From Streptacidiphilus fuscans (GTDB lineage: Bacteria; Actinomycetota; Actinomycetes; Streptomycetales; Streptomycetaceae), in NCBI RefSeq assembly GCF_015690355.1, contig NZ_JADPRT010000021.1, positions 1-64,000 of the forward strand: 64,000 nt of DNA, written 5' to 3'. This document shows positions 16,856 through 26,328 of this stretch, one piece after another (position 1 is the stretch's first letter; each line of letters begins with the position of its first letter). The position numbers and the translations under genes are program-made. The notes beneath the pieces were generated by a model. The model was not told where the DNA came from, made no database searches, and saw nothing but the letters and a program-made list of their open reading frames with translations.

Positions 16856-18439
16856 ATGGCCCGCCTGTCCGAGTCCGGACTGCCCATCGAACCCGTCTAC
16901 GGACCGGCTGCGCTCACGGGCTGGGACCCTGCCGCCGAGCTCGGCGAGCCCGGACAGTACCCGTTCACCCGTGGGGTCTATCCGACCATGTACACGGGCA
17001 AGCCGTGGACCATGCGGCAGTACGCCGGGTTCGGCACCGCCGCCGAGTCCAACGCCCGCTACAAGCAGCTGATCGCCAACGGCACCATGGGCCTCTCCGT
17101 CGCCTTCGACCTGCCGACGCAGATGGGCTACGACTCGGACGCCACCGTCGCCCACGGCGAGGTCGGCAAGGTCGGCGTGGCCGTCGACAGCGTCGAGGAC
17201 ATGGGTGTCCTCTTCGACGGCATCCCGCTGGGTGAGGTCTCCACCTCGATGACCATCAACGCGCCCGCCTCGCTGCTGCTGCTCCTGTACCAACTGGTCG
17301 GCGAGTCCCAGGGCGTCCCGTCTTCGATGCTCACCGGGACCGTTCAGAACGACGTGCTCAAGGAGTACATCGCGCGCGGGACGTACATCTTCCCGCCGAA
17401 GCCGTCGCTGCGACTGATCGCGGACGTCTTCCAGTACTGCCGCGCGGAGATCCCGCGCTGGAACACCATCTCCATCTCCGGCTACCACATGGCCGAGGCC
17501 GGGGCGACGCCCGCGCAGGAGATCGCCTTCACGCTGGCCAACGGGATCGAGTACGTCCGCACCGCGATCGCGGCCGGTATGGACGTGGACGACTTCGCGC
17601 CCAGGCTCTCCTTCTTCTTCGTCTCCCGCACCACCCTGCTGGAGGAGGTGGCCAAGTTCCGCGCCGCCCGCCGGATCTGGGCACGCGTCATGAAGGAGGA
17701 GTTCCATGCGAAGAACCCCAAGTCGATGATGCTGCGCTTCCACACCCAGACCGCGGGCGTGCAGTTGACGGCCCAACAGCCCGAGGTCAACCTGGTCCGG
17801 GTCTCGATCCAGGCGCTGGCGGCGGTGCTGGGCGGCACGCAGTCGCTGCACACCAACAGCTTCGACGAGGCCATCGCGCTGCCGACGGAGAAGTCCGCGC
17901 GGCTGGCGTTGCGGACGCAGCAGGTGCTGGCGTACGAGACGGACGTGACGGCGACCGTCGACCCGTTCGCGGGGTCGTATGTGGTGGAGTCGCTGACCGA
18001 CGAGGTCGAGGCGGCGGCGCTGGAGCTGATGACCAAGGTCGAGGAGATGGGCGGCGCGGTCGCCGGTATCGAGCGCGGCTACCAGAAGGCCGAGATCGAG
18101 CGCAGCGCCTACCAGGTCGCCCTGGAGACGGACGCGGGCGAGCGGACCGTGGTCGGCGTCAACCGCTTCCCACTGGACGAGGAGGAGCCGTACGAGCCGC
18201 TCCGCGTCGACCCCGCGATCGAGGCGCGCCAGGCGGAGCGCCTCGCGAAGCTCCGCGCGGACCGCGACAGCGCGGCCGTCGACCACGCGCTCTCCGCGCT
18301 GCGTCGCGCGGCGGAGTCGGAAGGGGAGAACGTGCTGTACCCGATGAAGGCGGCGCTGGCCGCGCGGGCCACTGTCGGCGAGACGTGCAACGCGCTCCGC
18401 GACGTCTGGGGGACGTACGTTCCGGTCGACAGCTTCTGA
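16856..18439 (+). CDS. acyl-CoA mutase catalytic subunit (methylmalonyl-CoA mutase family)
   Basis: A 527-residue catalytic domain of the B12-dependent acyl-CoA mutase family. CoA-binding and active-site segments are present: YPTMYTG, PWTMRQYAGF, VAFDLPTQMGYDSD, QNDVLKEYIARGTYIFPP, SGYHMAEAGA and LRFHTQTAGVQLT. The tyrosine of RQYAGF and the arginine of YIARG align with Tyr89 and Arg207 of methylmalonyl-CoA mutase. The protein ends without the C-terminal cobalamin-binding domain (no DxHxxG), so it needs a separate small subunit, and none is in this window. The ATG has GCGGAGG upstream. The exact substrate (methylmalonyl-, ethylmalonyl- or another acyl-CoA) is open. Confidence 0.85.
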   Translation: MARLSESGLPIEPVYGPAALTGWDPAAELGEPGQYPFTRGVYPTMYTGKPWTMRQYAGFGTAAESNARYKQLIANGTMGLSVAFDLPTQMGYDSDATVAHGEVGKVGVAVDSVEDMGVLFDGIPLGEVSTSMTINAPASLLLLLYQLVGESQGVPSSMLTGTVQNDVLKEYIARGTYIFPPKPSLRLIADVFQYCRAEIPRWNTISISGYHMAEAGATPAQEIAFTLANGIEYVRTAIAAGMDVDDFAPRLSFFFVSRTTLLEEVAKFRAARRIWARVMKEEFHAKNPKSMMLRFHTQTAGVQLTAQQPEVNLVRVSIQALAAVLGGTQSLHTNSFDEAIALPTEKSARLALRTQQVLAYETDVTATVDPFAGSYVVESLTDEVEAAALELMTKVEEMGGAVAGIERGYQKAEIERSAYQVALETDAGERTVVGVNRFPLDEEEPYEPLRVDPAIEARQAERLAKLRADRDSAAVDHALSALRRAAESEGENVLYPMKAALAARATVGETCNALRDVWGTYVPVDSF

Positions 18440-18464
18440 CCCTCGTGCCTCTCCGTCGGCTCGC

Positions 18465-18483
18465 TCGTTGATCTCTTCAACGA
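18465..18483 (+). terminator. hairpin after the CoA mutase gene
   Basis: TCGTTGA, a TCTCT loop and TCAACGA form a perfect 7-base-pair stem 26 bases after the stop codon. Confidence 0.5.
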
Positions 18484-18626
18484 CGCAGTGGGAGGCGCGC
18501 GTGAACGAGGATTCCTACCCGGTTCGGGAAGAACCATGCGCCGAGCGGGCGACAACTTTCTCGTCCGGCGGTATGAATTTCGGTGATCTCCTGCCACAAC
18601 TGCCCCAGGGCCGTAGCCTTGTGGAG

Positions 18627-19817
18627 GTGAACCAGTCCACTGAGCTGCGGTCCCGCGTCCAGGCCCTGCAACCCGAGCTGATCGCCTTCCGGCGCGACCT
18701 GCACATGCACCCCGAGCTGGGTCGGCACGAGTTCCGGACCACGGCGCTGATCAAGGAGCGGTTGGAGCAGGCCGGCCTCGCGCCGCGCGTGCTTCCGGGC
18801 GGTACGGGTCTGCTCTGCGACATCGTCCCGGAGGGTCTCCCCGCGGACCGCGGCCTGATGGGCTTCCGCGCCGACATCGACGCGCTGCCGATCGACGACG
18901 CCAAGCCCGCGACCGTGCCCTACCGTTCGACTGTTCCCGGCCGGGCCCACGCCTGCGGGCACGACCTGCACACCAGCATCGTGCTCGGCACCGGCATCGT
19001 CCTCGCCGAGGCCGCCCGCTCCGGCGCGCTCCGGCGCCCGGTGCGGCTGATCTTCCAGCCGGCCGAGGAGGTCATGCCGGGCGGTGCCCTGGACGTCGTC
19101 AAGTGCGGCGGTGCCGAGGGGCTGGAACGTATCTTCGCCGTGCACTGCGACCCGAAGGTCGAGGTCGGCAAGGTCGGTCTGAAGGTCGGTGCGATCACCT
19201 CGGCGTGTGACCGGCTGGTCGTCAGCCTCGACGGGCCCGGCGGCCACACCGCGCGTCCGCACCTCACCACGGACCTGGTCACCGCGGTCGCCCGGACGGC
19301 CGCCGAGCTGCCGGCCGCGCTGGCCCGGCGGATGGACGTGCGCTGGGGCGTCAGCCTGGTCTGGGGTCGGATCGCCTCCGGTTCGGCCGCCAACGTCATT
19401 CCGCAGCACGCGGAGCTGGAGGGCACCGTCCGCTGCCTGGAGCTGGCCGGTTGGCGCGAGGCGCCGGGCGCGATCGACGAGTTGGTCGGGCAGATCGCGG
19501 AGACCCACCGGGCGAAGTGGGTCCTGGACTACCACCGTGGCGTCCCGCCGGTGGTCAACGAGGAGGAGTCGATCGGCATGATCGAGTCCGTCATGACCGA
19601 GCGCTTCGGCAAGGACAGCGTCGAGGGCACCGAGCAGAGCCTCGGCGGCGAGGACTTCTCCTGGTACCTCCAGGACGTGCCGGGCGCGCTGGCCCGGCTC
19701 GGCGTCCGCTCGCCGGACGAGCAGGGCACCCGCGACCTCCACCAGGGCACCTTCGACGCGGACGAGCGCGCCATCGGCGTCGGCGCCGAGCTGTTCGCCT
19801 CGCTGGCCCTGGGCTGA
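18627..19817 (+). CDS. M20-family amidohydrolase
   Basis: A 396-residue zinc-dependent amidohydrolase (M20D, hippurate hydrolase-like). Metal-ligand segments are ARAHACGHDLHTS-like (GRAHACGHDLH), PAEEVMPGGA and LGGEDFSWYL, with DLHMHPELG at the N-terminus and the dimerisation-domain motif GPGGHTARPH. It likely cleaves an N-acyl or N-carbamoyl amino acid; substrate unknown. The frame is open from 18468. I take GTG 18627 because TAGCCT ends 7 bases upstream, a leaderless arrangement; GTG 18621 is the alternative. Confidence 0.85.
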   Translation: MNQSTELRSRVQALQPELIAFRRDLHMHPELGRHEFRTTALIKERLEQAGLAPRVLPGGTGLLCDIVPEGLPADRGLMGFRADIDALPIDDAKPATVPYRSTVPGRAHACGHDLHTSIVLGTGIVLAEAARSGALRRPVRLIFQPAEEVMPGGALDVVKCGGAEGLERIFAVHCDPKVEVGKVGLKVGAITSACDRLVVSLDGPGGHTARPHLTTDLVTAVARTAAELPAALARRMDVRWGVSLVWGRIASGSAANVIPQHAELEGTVRCLELAGWREAPGAIDELVGQIAETHRAKWVLDYHRGVPPVVNEEESIGMIESVMTERFGKDSVEGTEQSLGGEDFSWYLQDVPGALARLGVRSPDEQGTRDLHQGTFDADERAIGVGAELFASLALG

Positions 19818-19851
19818 GCCCGGGTCAGTCGTCCGTCACCTGCTCCGTTGT

Positions 19852-19877
19852 TGCTCCGTTCGGGCGACAGCGGAGCA
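19852..19877 (+). terminator. hairpin after the amidohydrolase gene
   Basis: TGCTCCG and CGGAGCA are separated by 12 bases, 34 bases after the stop codon. It separates the amidohydrolase from the nucleoside transporter promoter. Confidence 0.5.
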
Positions 19878-19955
19878 GATTCATCCAGTTGGATCGGCCT
19901 GTTCACCTGTGCCTGGATGGCAGAAATGCGACGATCTGATAACGGCAATGCAGCC

Positions 19956-19987
19956 GTGACACAAACGTGTTCTACGCGCGTTAACGT
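19956..19987 (+). promoter_or_regulatory. candidate promoter with embedded operator for the nucleoside transporter operon
   Basis: GTGACA at 19956-19961 could be a -35 and TAACGT at 19982-19987 a -10, spaced 20 bases. The palindrome TCTACGCGCGTTAA at 19971-19984 covers the spacer and the start of the -10. It matches four other sites at nucleoside genes in this window. A leader of about 130 bases to the ATG would follow. The rest of the 19818-20125 gap shows only the hairpin at 19852. Confidence 0.75.
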
Positions 19988-20125
19988 CGCATCCAATCCG
20001 CGCCGACCAGGTGCGCGTCGACCAAGGAGACCCATGCTCCCGGTTGCCAGGGACGCCGCGGTGTACGAGCAATGCCGCTCCCTGCCCCCGGGCTCTGCGA
20101 TGTCGGCTCCTATCTGGAGGAATTG

Positions 20126-21211
20126 ATGAACAAGCCCGTTCGGCTGGCGGCGATCGCGGCTCTTGTCGCTCTGACCGCATCGGCGTGTGGTTCCAAGCCC
20201 GTCTCCACTTCGGGCTCCACCTCCTCGGCGAACGCTGCCGGGAGCTTCAAGGCCTGTATGGTCACCGACACCGGCGGCCTGGACGACCACTCCTTCAACC
20301 AGGAGTCGTGGGCCGGCATGCAGGATGCCGCCAAGGCCAACTCGAACATCACCGTTCAGAACGCCACCTCGGCGACGGAGAACGACTACGCGAGCAACAT
20401 CTCCGGCTTCGTCTCCGCCCAGTGCAAGCTGATCGTCACGGTCGGCTTCGCCATGAACGACGCGACTGTCGCGTCGGCCAAGAAGAACCCGAGCCAGCAC
20501 TACGCGATCGTCGACAACACCTCGACCGCGCCGCAGGTCAAGGGCCTGGAGTTCAACACCGCGCAGGGCGCCTTCCTCGGCGGCTACTTCGCCGCTGCCA
20601 TGTCGAAGACCGGCAAGGTCGCCACCTTCGGTGGTGCCAACTACCCGACCGTCACCGTCTACATGGACGGTTTCTGGGAGGGCGTGCAGTACTACAACCA
20701 GAAGCACGGCACCCACGTCCAGGTCCTCGGCTGGGACGAGACCACGCAGTCGGGCACCTTCGACCCGACCCAGTCCTTCACCGACCAGGCCGGTGGCAAG
20801 CAGATCGCCGCGACCTTCCAGTCCGAGGGCGCCGACATCGTCTTCCCGGTCGCCGGTGGCACCGGTATCGGCGCGCTGGCCCAGGCCCAGTCCTCCGGCG
20901 GCAAGTTGAACGCCATCTGGGTCGACGACGACGGCTTCTACTCCAACGCCCAGTACGGCTCGGTCATCATGACCTCCGTGACCAAGGGCATCGCGCCCGC
21001 CGTGAGCACCGCGGTGCAGGAGGCGGCCAGCGGCCAGTTCTCCGCGACGCCGTTCATCGGCACGCTGGCCAACAACGGCACCGGCCTGGCCCCGTTCCAC
21101 GACTTCGCGTCGAAGGTGCCCGCGTCCCTGACCGCCGAGCTCGCGACGGTCAAGCAGGACATCATCAATGGCACCATCAAGATCAAGTCGAAGAACCAGC
21201 CGACCGGCTGA
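20126..21211 (+). CDS. BMP-family nucleoside-binding lipoprotein
   Basis: A 361-residue lipoprotein, the extracellular substrate-binding component of a nucleoside ABC importer. The signal peptide runs to the lipobox TASAC (Cys about residue 21). The mature part follows the BMP/Med family with TDTGGLDDHSFNQESWAG and FPVAGGTGIGALAQ. GGAGG lies 5 bases before the ATG. It heads a set with one ATPase and two permeases, ending in cytidine deaminase, which supports nucleosides as the ligand. Confidence 0.93.
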   Translation: MNKPVRLAAIAALVALTASACGSKPVSTSGSTSSANAAGSFKACMVTDTGGLDDHSFNQESWAGMQDAAKANSNITVQNATSATENDYASNISGFVSAQCKLIVTVGFAMNDATVASAKKNPSQHYAIVDNTSTAPQVKGLEFNTAQGAFLGGYFAAAMSKTGKVATFGGANYPTVTVYMDGFWEGVQYYNQKHGTHVQVLGWDETTQSGTFDPTQSFTDQAGGKQIAATFQSEGADIVFPVAGGTGIGALAQAQSSGGKLNAIWVDDDGFYSNAQYGSVIMTSVTKGIAPAVSTAVQEAASGQFSATPFIGTLANNGTGLAPFHDFASKVPASLTAELATVKQDIINGTIKIKSKNQPTG

Positions 21212-21354
21212 TTCCCGCCACGGTTCGAGCGGGCGCGTGCATAGTGCGCGCGCCCGCCTACTGGCGTGTCGGCCCGTGTGCCTGGCGCGTCCGTCAAGTC
21301 CTCGATAGCTTCCGCCGATCGACTCTGATGCCCGGCGTGAGGAGTGAGTAACAA

Positions 21355-22968
21355 GTGCGTCTGGAACTTCGCGGCATCACCAAGCGATTCGGTTCGCTGG
21401 TCGCCAACGACCACATCGACCTGACGGTCGAGCCAGGTGAGGTCCACTGTCTGCTCGGTGAGAACGGCGCAGGCAAGTCCACGCTGATGAACGTCCTCTA
21501 CGGACTCCACCAGCCCGACGAGGGCGAGATCCTGGTCGACGGCGTCGCCAGGACCATCAGCAGCCCGCGCGACGCGATCGCCAACGGGATCGGCATGGTG
21601 CACCAGCACTTCATGCTGGTGCCGGTGTTCACCGTCGCCGAGAACGTCGTCCTCGGCGACGAGGTCGAGCTCGGCGCCAGCCGGGGCCCGCTCGGACTGC
21701 TCGACCGCCGTCGCGCCCGTAAGGACGTGCGGGAGGTCTCCGAGCGCTACGGCCTCCCGGTCAACCCGGACGCGCTGGTCGAGGACCTTCCGGTCGGCGT
21801 CCAGCAGCGCGTCGAGATCGTCAAGGCGCTGGTGCGCGACGCCCAGACGCTGATCCTCGACGAGCCGACCGCCGTGCTCACCCCGCAGGAGATCGACGAG
21901 CTCTTCGTCGTCATGAACTCGCTGCGCGAGGCGGGCAAGTCGATCGTCTTCATCACCCACAAGCTCAAGGAGGTCAAGGCGATCGCCGACCGGATCACCG
22001 TGATCCGGCGCGGTGCGGTCGTCGGCCAGGCCTCGCCCAGCTCCAGCGAGCAGGAGCTCGCCTCGATGATGGTCGGCCGCAGCGTGCAGCTGGTCGTCGA
22101 CAAGGAGCCGGCCGAGCCGGGCGCCCCGTCCTTCCAGGTCGAGAACCTGACGGTGCTGGACGCCAACGGCCAGGCCGCCGTCGACGACATCTCCTTCACC
22201 GTCCACGACGGCGAGATCCTGGGCATCGCCGGGGTCCAGGGCAACGGCCAGTCCGAGCTGGCCGAGGCGATCATCGGCCTGGTCCCGGCCGCCGCCGGGT
22301 CCATCACGCTGGACGGCAAGCAGCTCACCGGCCGGACCCCGCGTCAGGTGCTGGACGCGGGCGTCGGGTTCGTCCCCGAGGACCGCGGCCACGACGGTGT
22401 CGTCGGTGAGTTCACCATCGCCGAGAACCTGGTGCTGGACCTCTACAAGTCGGCGCCGTTCGGGCGCGGGCTCTCGATCAACCTGGGCGAGATCGAGAAC
22501 AACGCGAAGCAGCGGATCCAGGAGTTCGACATCCGCCCGGCCGTGGCGCAGCACCCGGCGGGCAAGCTCTCCGGCGGCAACGCGCAGAAGGTCGTCGTGG
22601 CACGCGAGTTGTCCCGTCCGCTGCGGCTGCTGGTGGCCTCGCAGCCGACCCGTGGTGTGGACGTCGGCGCGATGGAGTTCATCCACAAGCGCATCGTCGC
22701 CGAGCGCGACCAGGGACGGCCGGTCGTGGTCGTCTCCACCGAGCTGGACGAGGTGCTGGCGCTGGCGGACAAGGTCGCGGTGATGTACCGCGGCAAGATC
22801 GTCGCCACGGTCCCGCCGACCACCTCCCGCGAGGAGATCGGTCTGCTGATGGCCGGCATCACCAACGGCCAGGCGCCCGCCACCTCCGGGGAAGCCGGCC
22901 CGGAGGCCCAGAGCACTGACAGCGCGGCGGACGCCGCACCGACGAACACGGAGGAGGCGGACTCGTGA
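21355..22968 (+). CDS. nucleoside ABC transporter ATP-binding protein, duplicated
   Basis: A 537-residue tandem ATPase of the sugar/nucleoside class. The first half has Walker A GENGAGKST near residue 36, Q-loop VHQHFM and Walker B LILDEPTAVLT. The second half has a degenerate Walker A (GVQGNGQSEL), signature LSGGNAQKVVVAREL and ASQPTRGVD. Such asymmetry is normal for this class. The start is GTG, with GTGAGGAGTGAG upstream. Its stop overlaps the next gene's GTG by 4 bases, so translation is coupled. Confidence 0.95.
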   Translation: MRLELRGITKRFGSLVANDHIDLTVEPGEVHCLLGENGAGKSTLMNVLYGLHQPDEGEILVDGVARTISSPRDAIANGIGMVHQHFMLVPVFTVAENVVLGDEVELGASRGPLGLLDRRRARKDVREVSERYGLPVNPDALVEDLPVGVQQRVEIVKALVRDAQTLILDEPTAVLTPQEIDELFVVMNSLREAGKSIVFITHKLKEVKAIADRITVIRRGAVVGQASPSSSEQELASMMVGRSVQLVVDKEPAEPGAPSFQVENLTVLDANGQAAVDDISFTVHDGEILGIAGVQGNGQSELAEAIIGLVPAAAGSITLDGKQLTGRTPRQVLDAGVGFVPEDRGHDGVVGEFTIAENLVLDLYKSAPFGRGLSINLGEIENNAKQRIQEFDIRPAVAQHPAGKLSGGNAQKVVVARELSRPLRLLVASQPTRGVDVGAMEFIHKRIVAERDQGRPVVVVSTELDEVLALADKVAVMYRGKIVATVPPTTSREEIGLLMAGITNGQAPATSGEAGPEAQSTDSAADAAPTNTEEADS

Positions 22969-24350
22969 GCACGCCCGACCCTGAGAAGAACGAGGCCGAC
23001 GCCGCCAAGGCCGAGGCCGCCAAGGGCGCCGCCTCCGCGCAGCCGAACGGCGCGACGCCGACCGCGCCGAAGCCGTCCCGCGACTGGGGCACGGTGATCC
23101 GCAACGTCTTCACCGCCGAGAACTCCGCGACCGTCACCATCCTGGCCATCGTGCTGGCCCTGGTCGTCGGCGCGATCCTGATCGTGGTGTCCAACACCGA
23201 CACCATGAACAAGCTCGGCTACTTCTTCGCCGCGCCCGGGGACTTCCTCTCCTCCGCCTGGAACGACATCTCCAGCGCCTACTCCTCGCTGTTCAAGGGC
23301 GCGATCTTCGACCCGGCGACGGTCTCCGGCACGCCGTCCCAGTTCTTCGGCCCGATCTCGAACACCCTCGAGTACGCGACGCCGCTGATGTTCGGCGGTC
23401 TGGCGATCTCGGTGGCCTTCCGGGCCGGGATGTTCAACATCGGCGGCCAGGGCCAGCTGATCGTCGGCGCGATCTGCGCCTCCTACGTCGGCTTCTCCTG
23501 GACCGCGCTGCCGGGCCTGCTGCACATGATCGTCGCGGTGCTCGCGGGCATCGTCGGCGGCATGCTCTACGGCGGCCTGGTCGGCTGGCTCAAGGCCTAC
23601 CGTGGCGCGCACGAGGTGATCGTCACGATCATGCTCAACTACGTCGCCTTCTTCTTCCTCGGCAGTTGGCTGTTGAACACCTCGGTGTTCCACAACCCGG
23701 CCGCCGCGGGCCAGGCGATCTCCAAGCCGGCCAGTCCCAGCGCGGTGCTGCCGCACCTGTTCGGCGACTCGCTCTTCACCGACATCGGCCTGCTCTTCGC
23801 GCTGGCCGCGACCTTCGGTGTGGCGTGGTTCTTCAAGCGCAGCAAGCTGGGCTTCGAGGTCCGTGCCGTCGGTCTGCGTCCGAGCGCGGCGCGCACCGCC
23901 GGTATCAACGTCAACCGGGTCCAGATCGCCTCGATGCTGATCTCCGGTGGACTGATGGGCATGATCGGCGTGACCCAGACCCTCGGTCTGGCCAACCCGA
24001 ACAACAACTCGCTGAGCCCCAACATCGACGCCGGTCTCGGCTTCACCGCGATCACCGTGGCGCTGCTGGGCCGCACCAAGCCGTGGGGTGTCGTCTGGGC
24101 GGCGCTGCTCTTCGGCGCGCTGGAGGCGGGTGGCGCCCTGATGCAGACGCAGGCGCAGGTCTCGATCGAGATCATCACCGTCATGCAGGCCCTGATCGTC
24201 ATCTTCGTCGCCGCGCCGCAGCTGGTGCAGGAGATCTTCCGGCTCCGGGCCCACAAGATCGACACCGGTGGCAAGGGCGACGAGAACACGCCTGCCCCCG
24301 ACCCGTTCCACACGACCGACACCACCAACGTTGCCGGAGGCGAGGCATGA
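22965..24350 (+). CDS. nucleoside ABC transporter permease 1
   Basis: A 461-residue inner-membrane permease of the branched-chain amino acid/ribose/nucleoside type. It has an Ala/Lys/Pro-rich cytoplasmic N-terminus of about 60 residues, then roughly nine helices. The AGMFNIGGQGQLIVGA segment is typical of YufP/NupB-like nucleoside permeases. GTG overlaps the ATPase stop and its own stop overlaps the next ATG. Confidence 0.93.
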   Translation: MSTPDPEKNEADAAKAEAAKGAASAQPNGATPTAPKPSRDWGTVIRNVFTAENSATVTILAIVLALVVGAILIVVSNTDTMNKLGYFFAAPGDFLSSAWNDISSAYSSLFKGAIFDPATVSGTPSQFFGPISNTLEYATPLMFGGLAISVAFRAGMFNIGGQGQLIVGAICASYVGFSWTALPGLLHMIVAVLAGIVGGMLYGGLVGWLKAYRGAHEVIVTIMLNYVAFFFLGSWLLNTSVFHNPAAAGQAISKPASPSAVLPHLFGDSLFTDIGLLFALAATFGVAWFFKRSKLGFEVRAVGLRPSAARTAGINVNRVQIASMLISGGLMGMIGVTQTLGLANPNNNSLSPNIDAGLGFTAITVALLGRTKPWGVVWAALLFGALEAGGALMQTQAQVSIEIITVMQALIVIFVAAPQLVQEIFRLRAHKIDTGGKGDENTPAPDPFHTTDTTNVAGGEA

Positions 24351-25660
24351 GCACGGCATCCACCGCTACCGGGAACAACAGCACGGGCGGCGACATGCTC
24401 TCCCTGGCCGACGCCGCAGCCAAACGGTCCAAGCTGGTCAGCGGCATCGCCATGGCCGTGATCGGCGCGCTCGGCCTGTGGGGCTTCGGCTTCGGCTCGC
24501 GTACCTCCCACGGCGTGCACACGCTGTTCGGTCTGGAGCTGACTCCAGGCTCGGGCAGCCTCGGCCCCATCTCGGCCCCGGCCCAGCCGGTCGCGCTGGC
24601 GCTGATGTCGCTGGCCGTCCTGTGCGGCCTGGTCCGCGCGTTCGCGCCGGTGTCGAAGAAGGTCCAGCTCTGGCTGGCGGGCGTCTACTTCGCCTCGTAC
24701 GTGGTGGCCTTCCTGGTGTGGGCCGCGGCCGGTTCGTCCGTCGGCCTGAACGTTCCGTCGATCATCCAGCAGACCGCGCTGGCCGCGGTGCCGCTGATCC
24801 TCGGCTCGCTGAGTGCCCTGCTGTGCGAGCGCTCCGGCGTGGTCAACATCGCGGTCGAGGGCCAGTTCCTCTTCGGCGCGTTCGCGGCGGTGCTGACGGC
24901 GTCCACCACCGGCTCGGTCTGGGCCGGTGCGGTCGCGGGCTGCCTCGGCGGCGCGCTGATGTGCGCCCTGCTGGCCGTCTTCGCCAACCGCTACCTGATC
25001 GAGCAGGTCGTCCTCGGCGTCGTGCTCAACCTCCTCGCCTCCGGCATCACCGGCTTCCTCTACGACCGGCTGATGTCGACCAACGGCGGCGAGTACAACA
25101 AGGGTCTGGGCTTCAGCAACATCTCCATCCCGGGGTTGTCGTCCATCCCGATCATCGGCTCGCTGTTCAACGAGAACATCGTGTTCTACGCGGCCTACGT
25201 GCTGGTGCCGGTGATCTGGTTCCTGGTCTTCCGCACCCGCTGGGGCCTGCGCACCCGCGCGGTCGGCGAGCACCCGACGGCCGCCGACACGGTCGGCATC
25301 AAGGTCATCGGCCTGCGCTATCGCAACGTCATCACGGCGGGTCTGCTGTCCGGCCTCGGCGGCGTCTGGCTGACGCTGGGTCTGGCCAGCTCGTTCGGCA
25401 AGGACATGAGCGACGGCAAGGGCTACATCGCCATCGCGGCGCTGATCGTCGGCCGCTGGTCGCCGATCGGCGCGCTGGGCGCGGCGGTGCTCTTCGGCTT
25501 CGCCACCGAGCTCCAGCTGGCGCTCTCCTCGCTGGGCACCCCGATCCCGGGTGCGTTCCTGGCGATGGCGCCGTACCTGGTGACCATCTTCGTCGTCGCG
25601 GCGCTGGGCGGTCTCTCCCGTCCGCCGGCGGCGTCCGGCAAGCCGTACATCAAGGGCTGA
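24347..25660 (+). CDS. nucleoside ABC transporter permease 2
   Basis: A 437-residue second permease of the heteromeric channel, with about nine hydrophobic helices and the family segment ERSGVVNIAVEGQFLFGAF. The ATG start overlaps the previous stop (ATGA). Cytidine deaminase follows after 16 bases, so import and the first catabolic step are probably on one transcript. Confidence 0.93.
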   Translation: MSTASTATGNNSTGGDMLSLADAAAKRSKLVSGIAMAVIGALGLWGFGFGSRTSHGVHTLFGLELTPGSGSLGPISAPAQPVALALMSLAVLCGLVRAFAPVSKKVQLWLAGVYFASYVVAFLVWAAAGSSVGLNVPSIIQQTALAAVPLILGSLSALLCERSGVVNIAVEGQFLFGAFAAVLTASTTGSVWAGAVAGCLGGALMCALLAVFANRYLIEQVVLGVVLNLLASGITGFLYDRLMSTNGGEYNKGLGFSNISIPGLSSIPIIGSLFNENIVFYAAYVLVPVIWFLVFRTRWGLRTRAVGEHPTAADTVGIKVIGLRYRNVITAGLLSGLGGVWLTLGLASSFGKDMSDGKGYIAIAALIVGRWSPIGALGAAVLFGFATELQLALSSLGTPIPGAFLAMAPYLVTIFVVAALGGLSRPPAASGKPYIKG

Positions 25661-25676
25661 GGGCTGAGGAATTCGC

Positions 25677-26084
25677 ATGGCGGAGACGAAGGCGGCGGAC
25701 CTGGTGATCGACTGGGACGCGCTGCGGGCAGCCGCCCGGGAGGCGATGGGGCGCGCGTACGCGCCGTACTCCCACTTCCCGGTCGGCGCGGCGGCGTTGG
25801 TCTCCGACGGCCGGATCGTCAGCGGCTGCAACGTCGAGAACGCGAGCTACGGCCTCGGCCTGTGCGCGGAGTGCGGCCTCGTCTCCGCGCTCCACGCCAC
25901 CGGCGGCGGGCGGCTCGTCGCGTTCACCTGCTGTGACCGCGACGGCAAGCCACTGATGCCGTGCGGCCGGTGCAGGCAGCTCCTGTGGGAGCACGGGGGC
26001 GCGGAGCTGATCGTCGAGTCCGTCTCGGGGATCAGGCCCCTGACCGAGCTCCTGCCCGACGCGTTCGGGCCCGAGCGGCTCTAA
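25677..26084 (+). CDS. cdd: cytidine deaminase
   Basis: A 135-residue zinc enzyme converting cytidine and deoxycytidine to uridine and deoxyuridine. Zinc ligands are Cys63 (LCAE), Cys96 and Cys99 (PCGRC), with Glu65 as the catalytic acid/base. SGCNVENASYG contacts the nucleoside. It is the last gene of the transporter operon. Length is normal for the homotetrameric form. Confidence 0.96.
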   Translation: MAETKAADLVIDWDALRAAAREAMGRAYAPYSHFPVGAAALVSDGRIVSGCNVENASYGLGLCAECGLVSALHATGGGRLVAFTCCDRDGKPLMPCGRCRQLLWEHGGAELIVESVSGIRPLTELLPDAFGPERL

Positions 26085-26090
26085 GCTTTC

Positions 26091-26150
26091 GCTGCCGCAG
26101 CTAGTTGCACCTCCAGGGGCGCGGGGCTCTGCTGCCCCGTGCCCCTGAGG
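26091..26150. repeat. intergenic inverted repeat, copy C (short)
   Basis: GCTGCCGCAGCTAGTTGCAC followed by CTCCAGGGGCGCGGGG matches the left flank of copy A, including bases before the arm. It then runs GCTCTGCTGCCCCGTGCCCC, giving a compact hairpin. It sits just after cdd and may end the transporter operon ahead of the separate deoA promoter. Confidence 0.7.
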
Positions 26151-26268
26151 TGTTCGCGACGGCTCCACGAGGCCTGTCGCACGGGTGGTGCGCGTCCGTG
26201 AGCTGCGGGATCGTGAGGTCTGGGCGGAATCCGCCCGTGCCGCGGCCTCGCGTCTGGTGCCCGCCTTG

Positions 26269-26282
26269 GTTACGCGCGTAGA
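26269..26282 (+). promoter_or_regulatory. CTACGCGCGTAG-type operator at deoA
   Basis: GTTACGCGCGTAGA, two changes from the consensus TCTACGCGCGTAGA. It overlaps a candidate -10, TAGAGT at 26279-26284, and lies about 47 bases before the deoA start. Bound protein here would block the core promoter. Confidence 0.8.
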
Positions 26283-26328
26283 GTTGCCGCGTCAAACCTG
26301 CGTCATCCCCCGCACCTCAGGAGCCACC

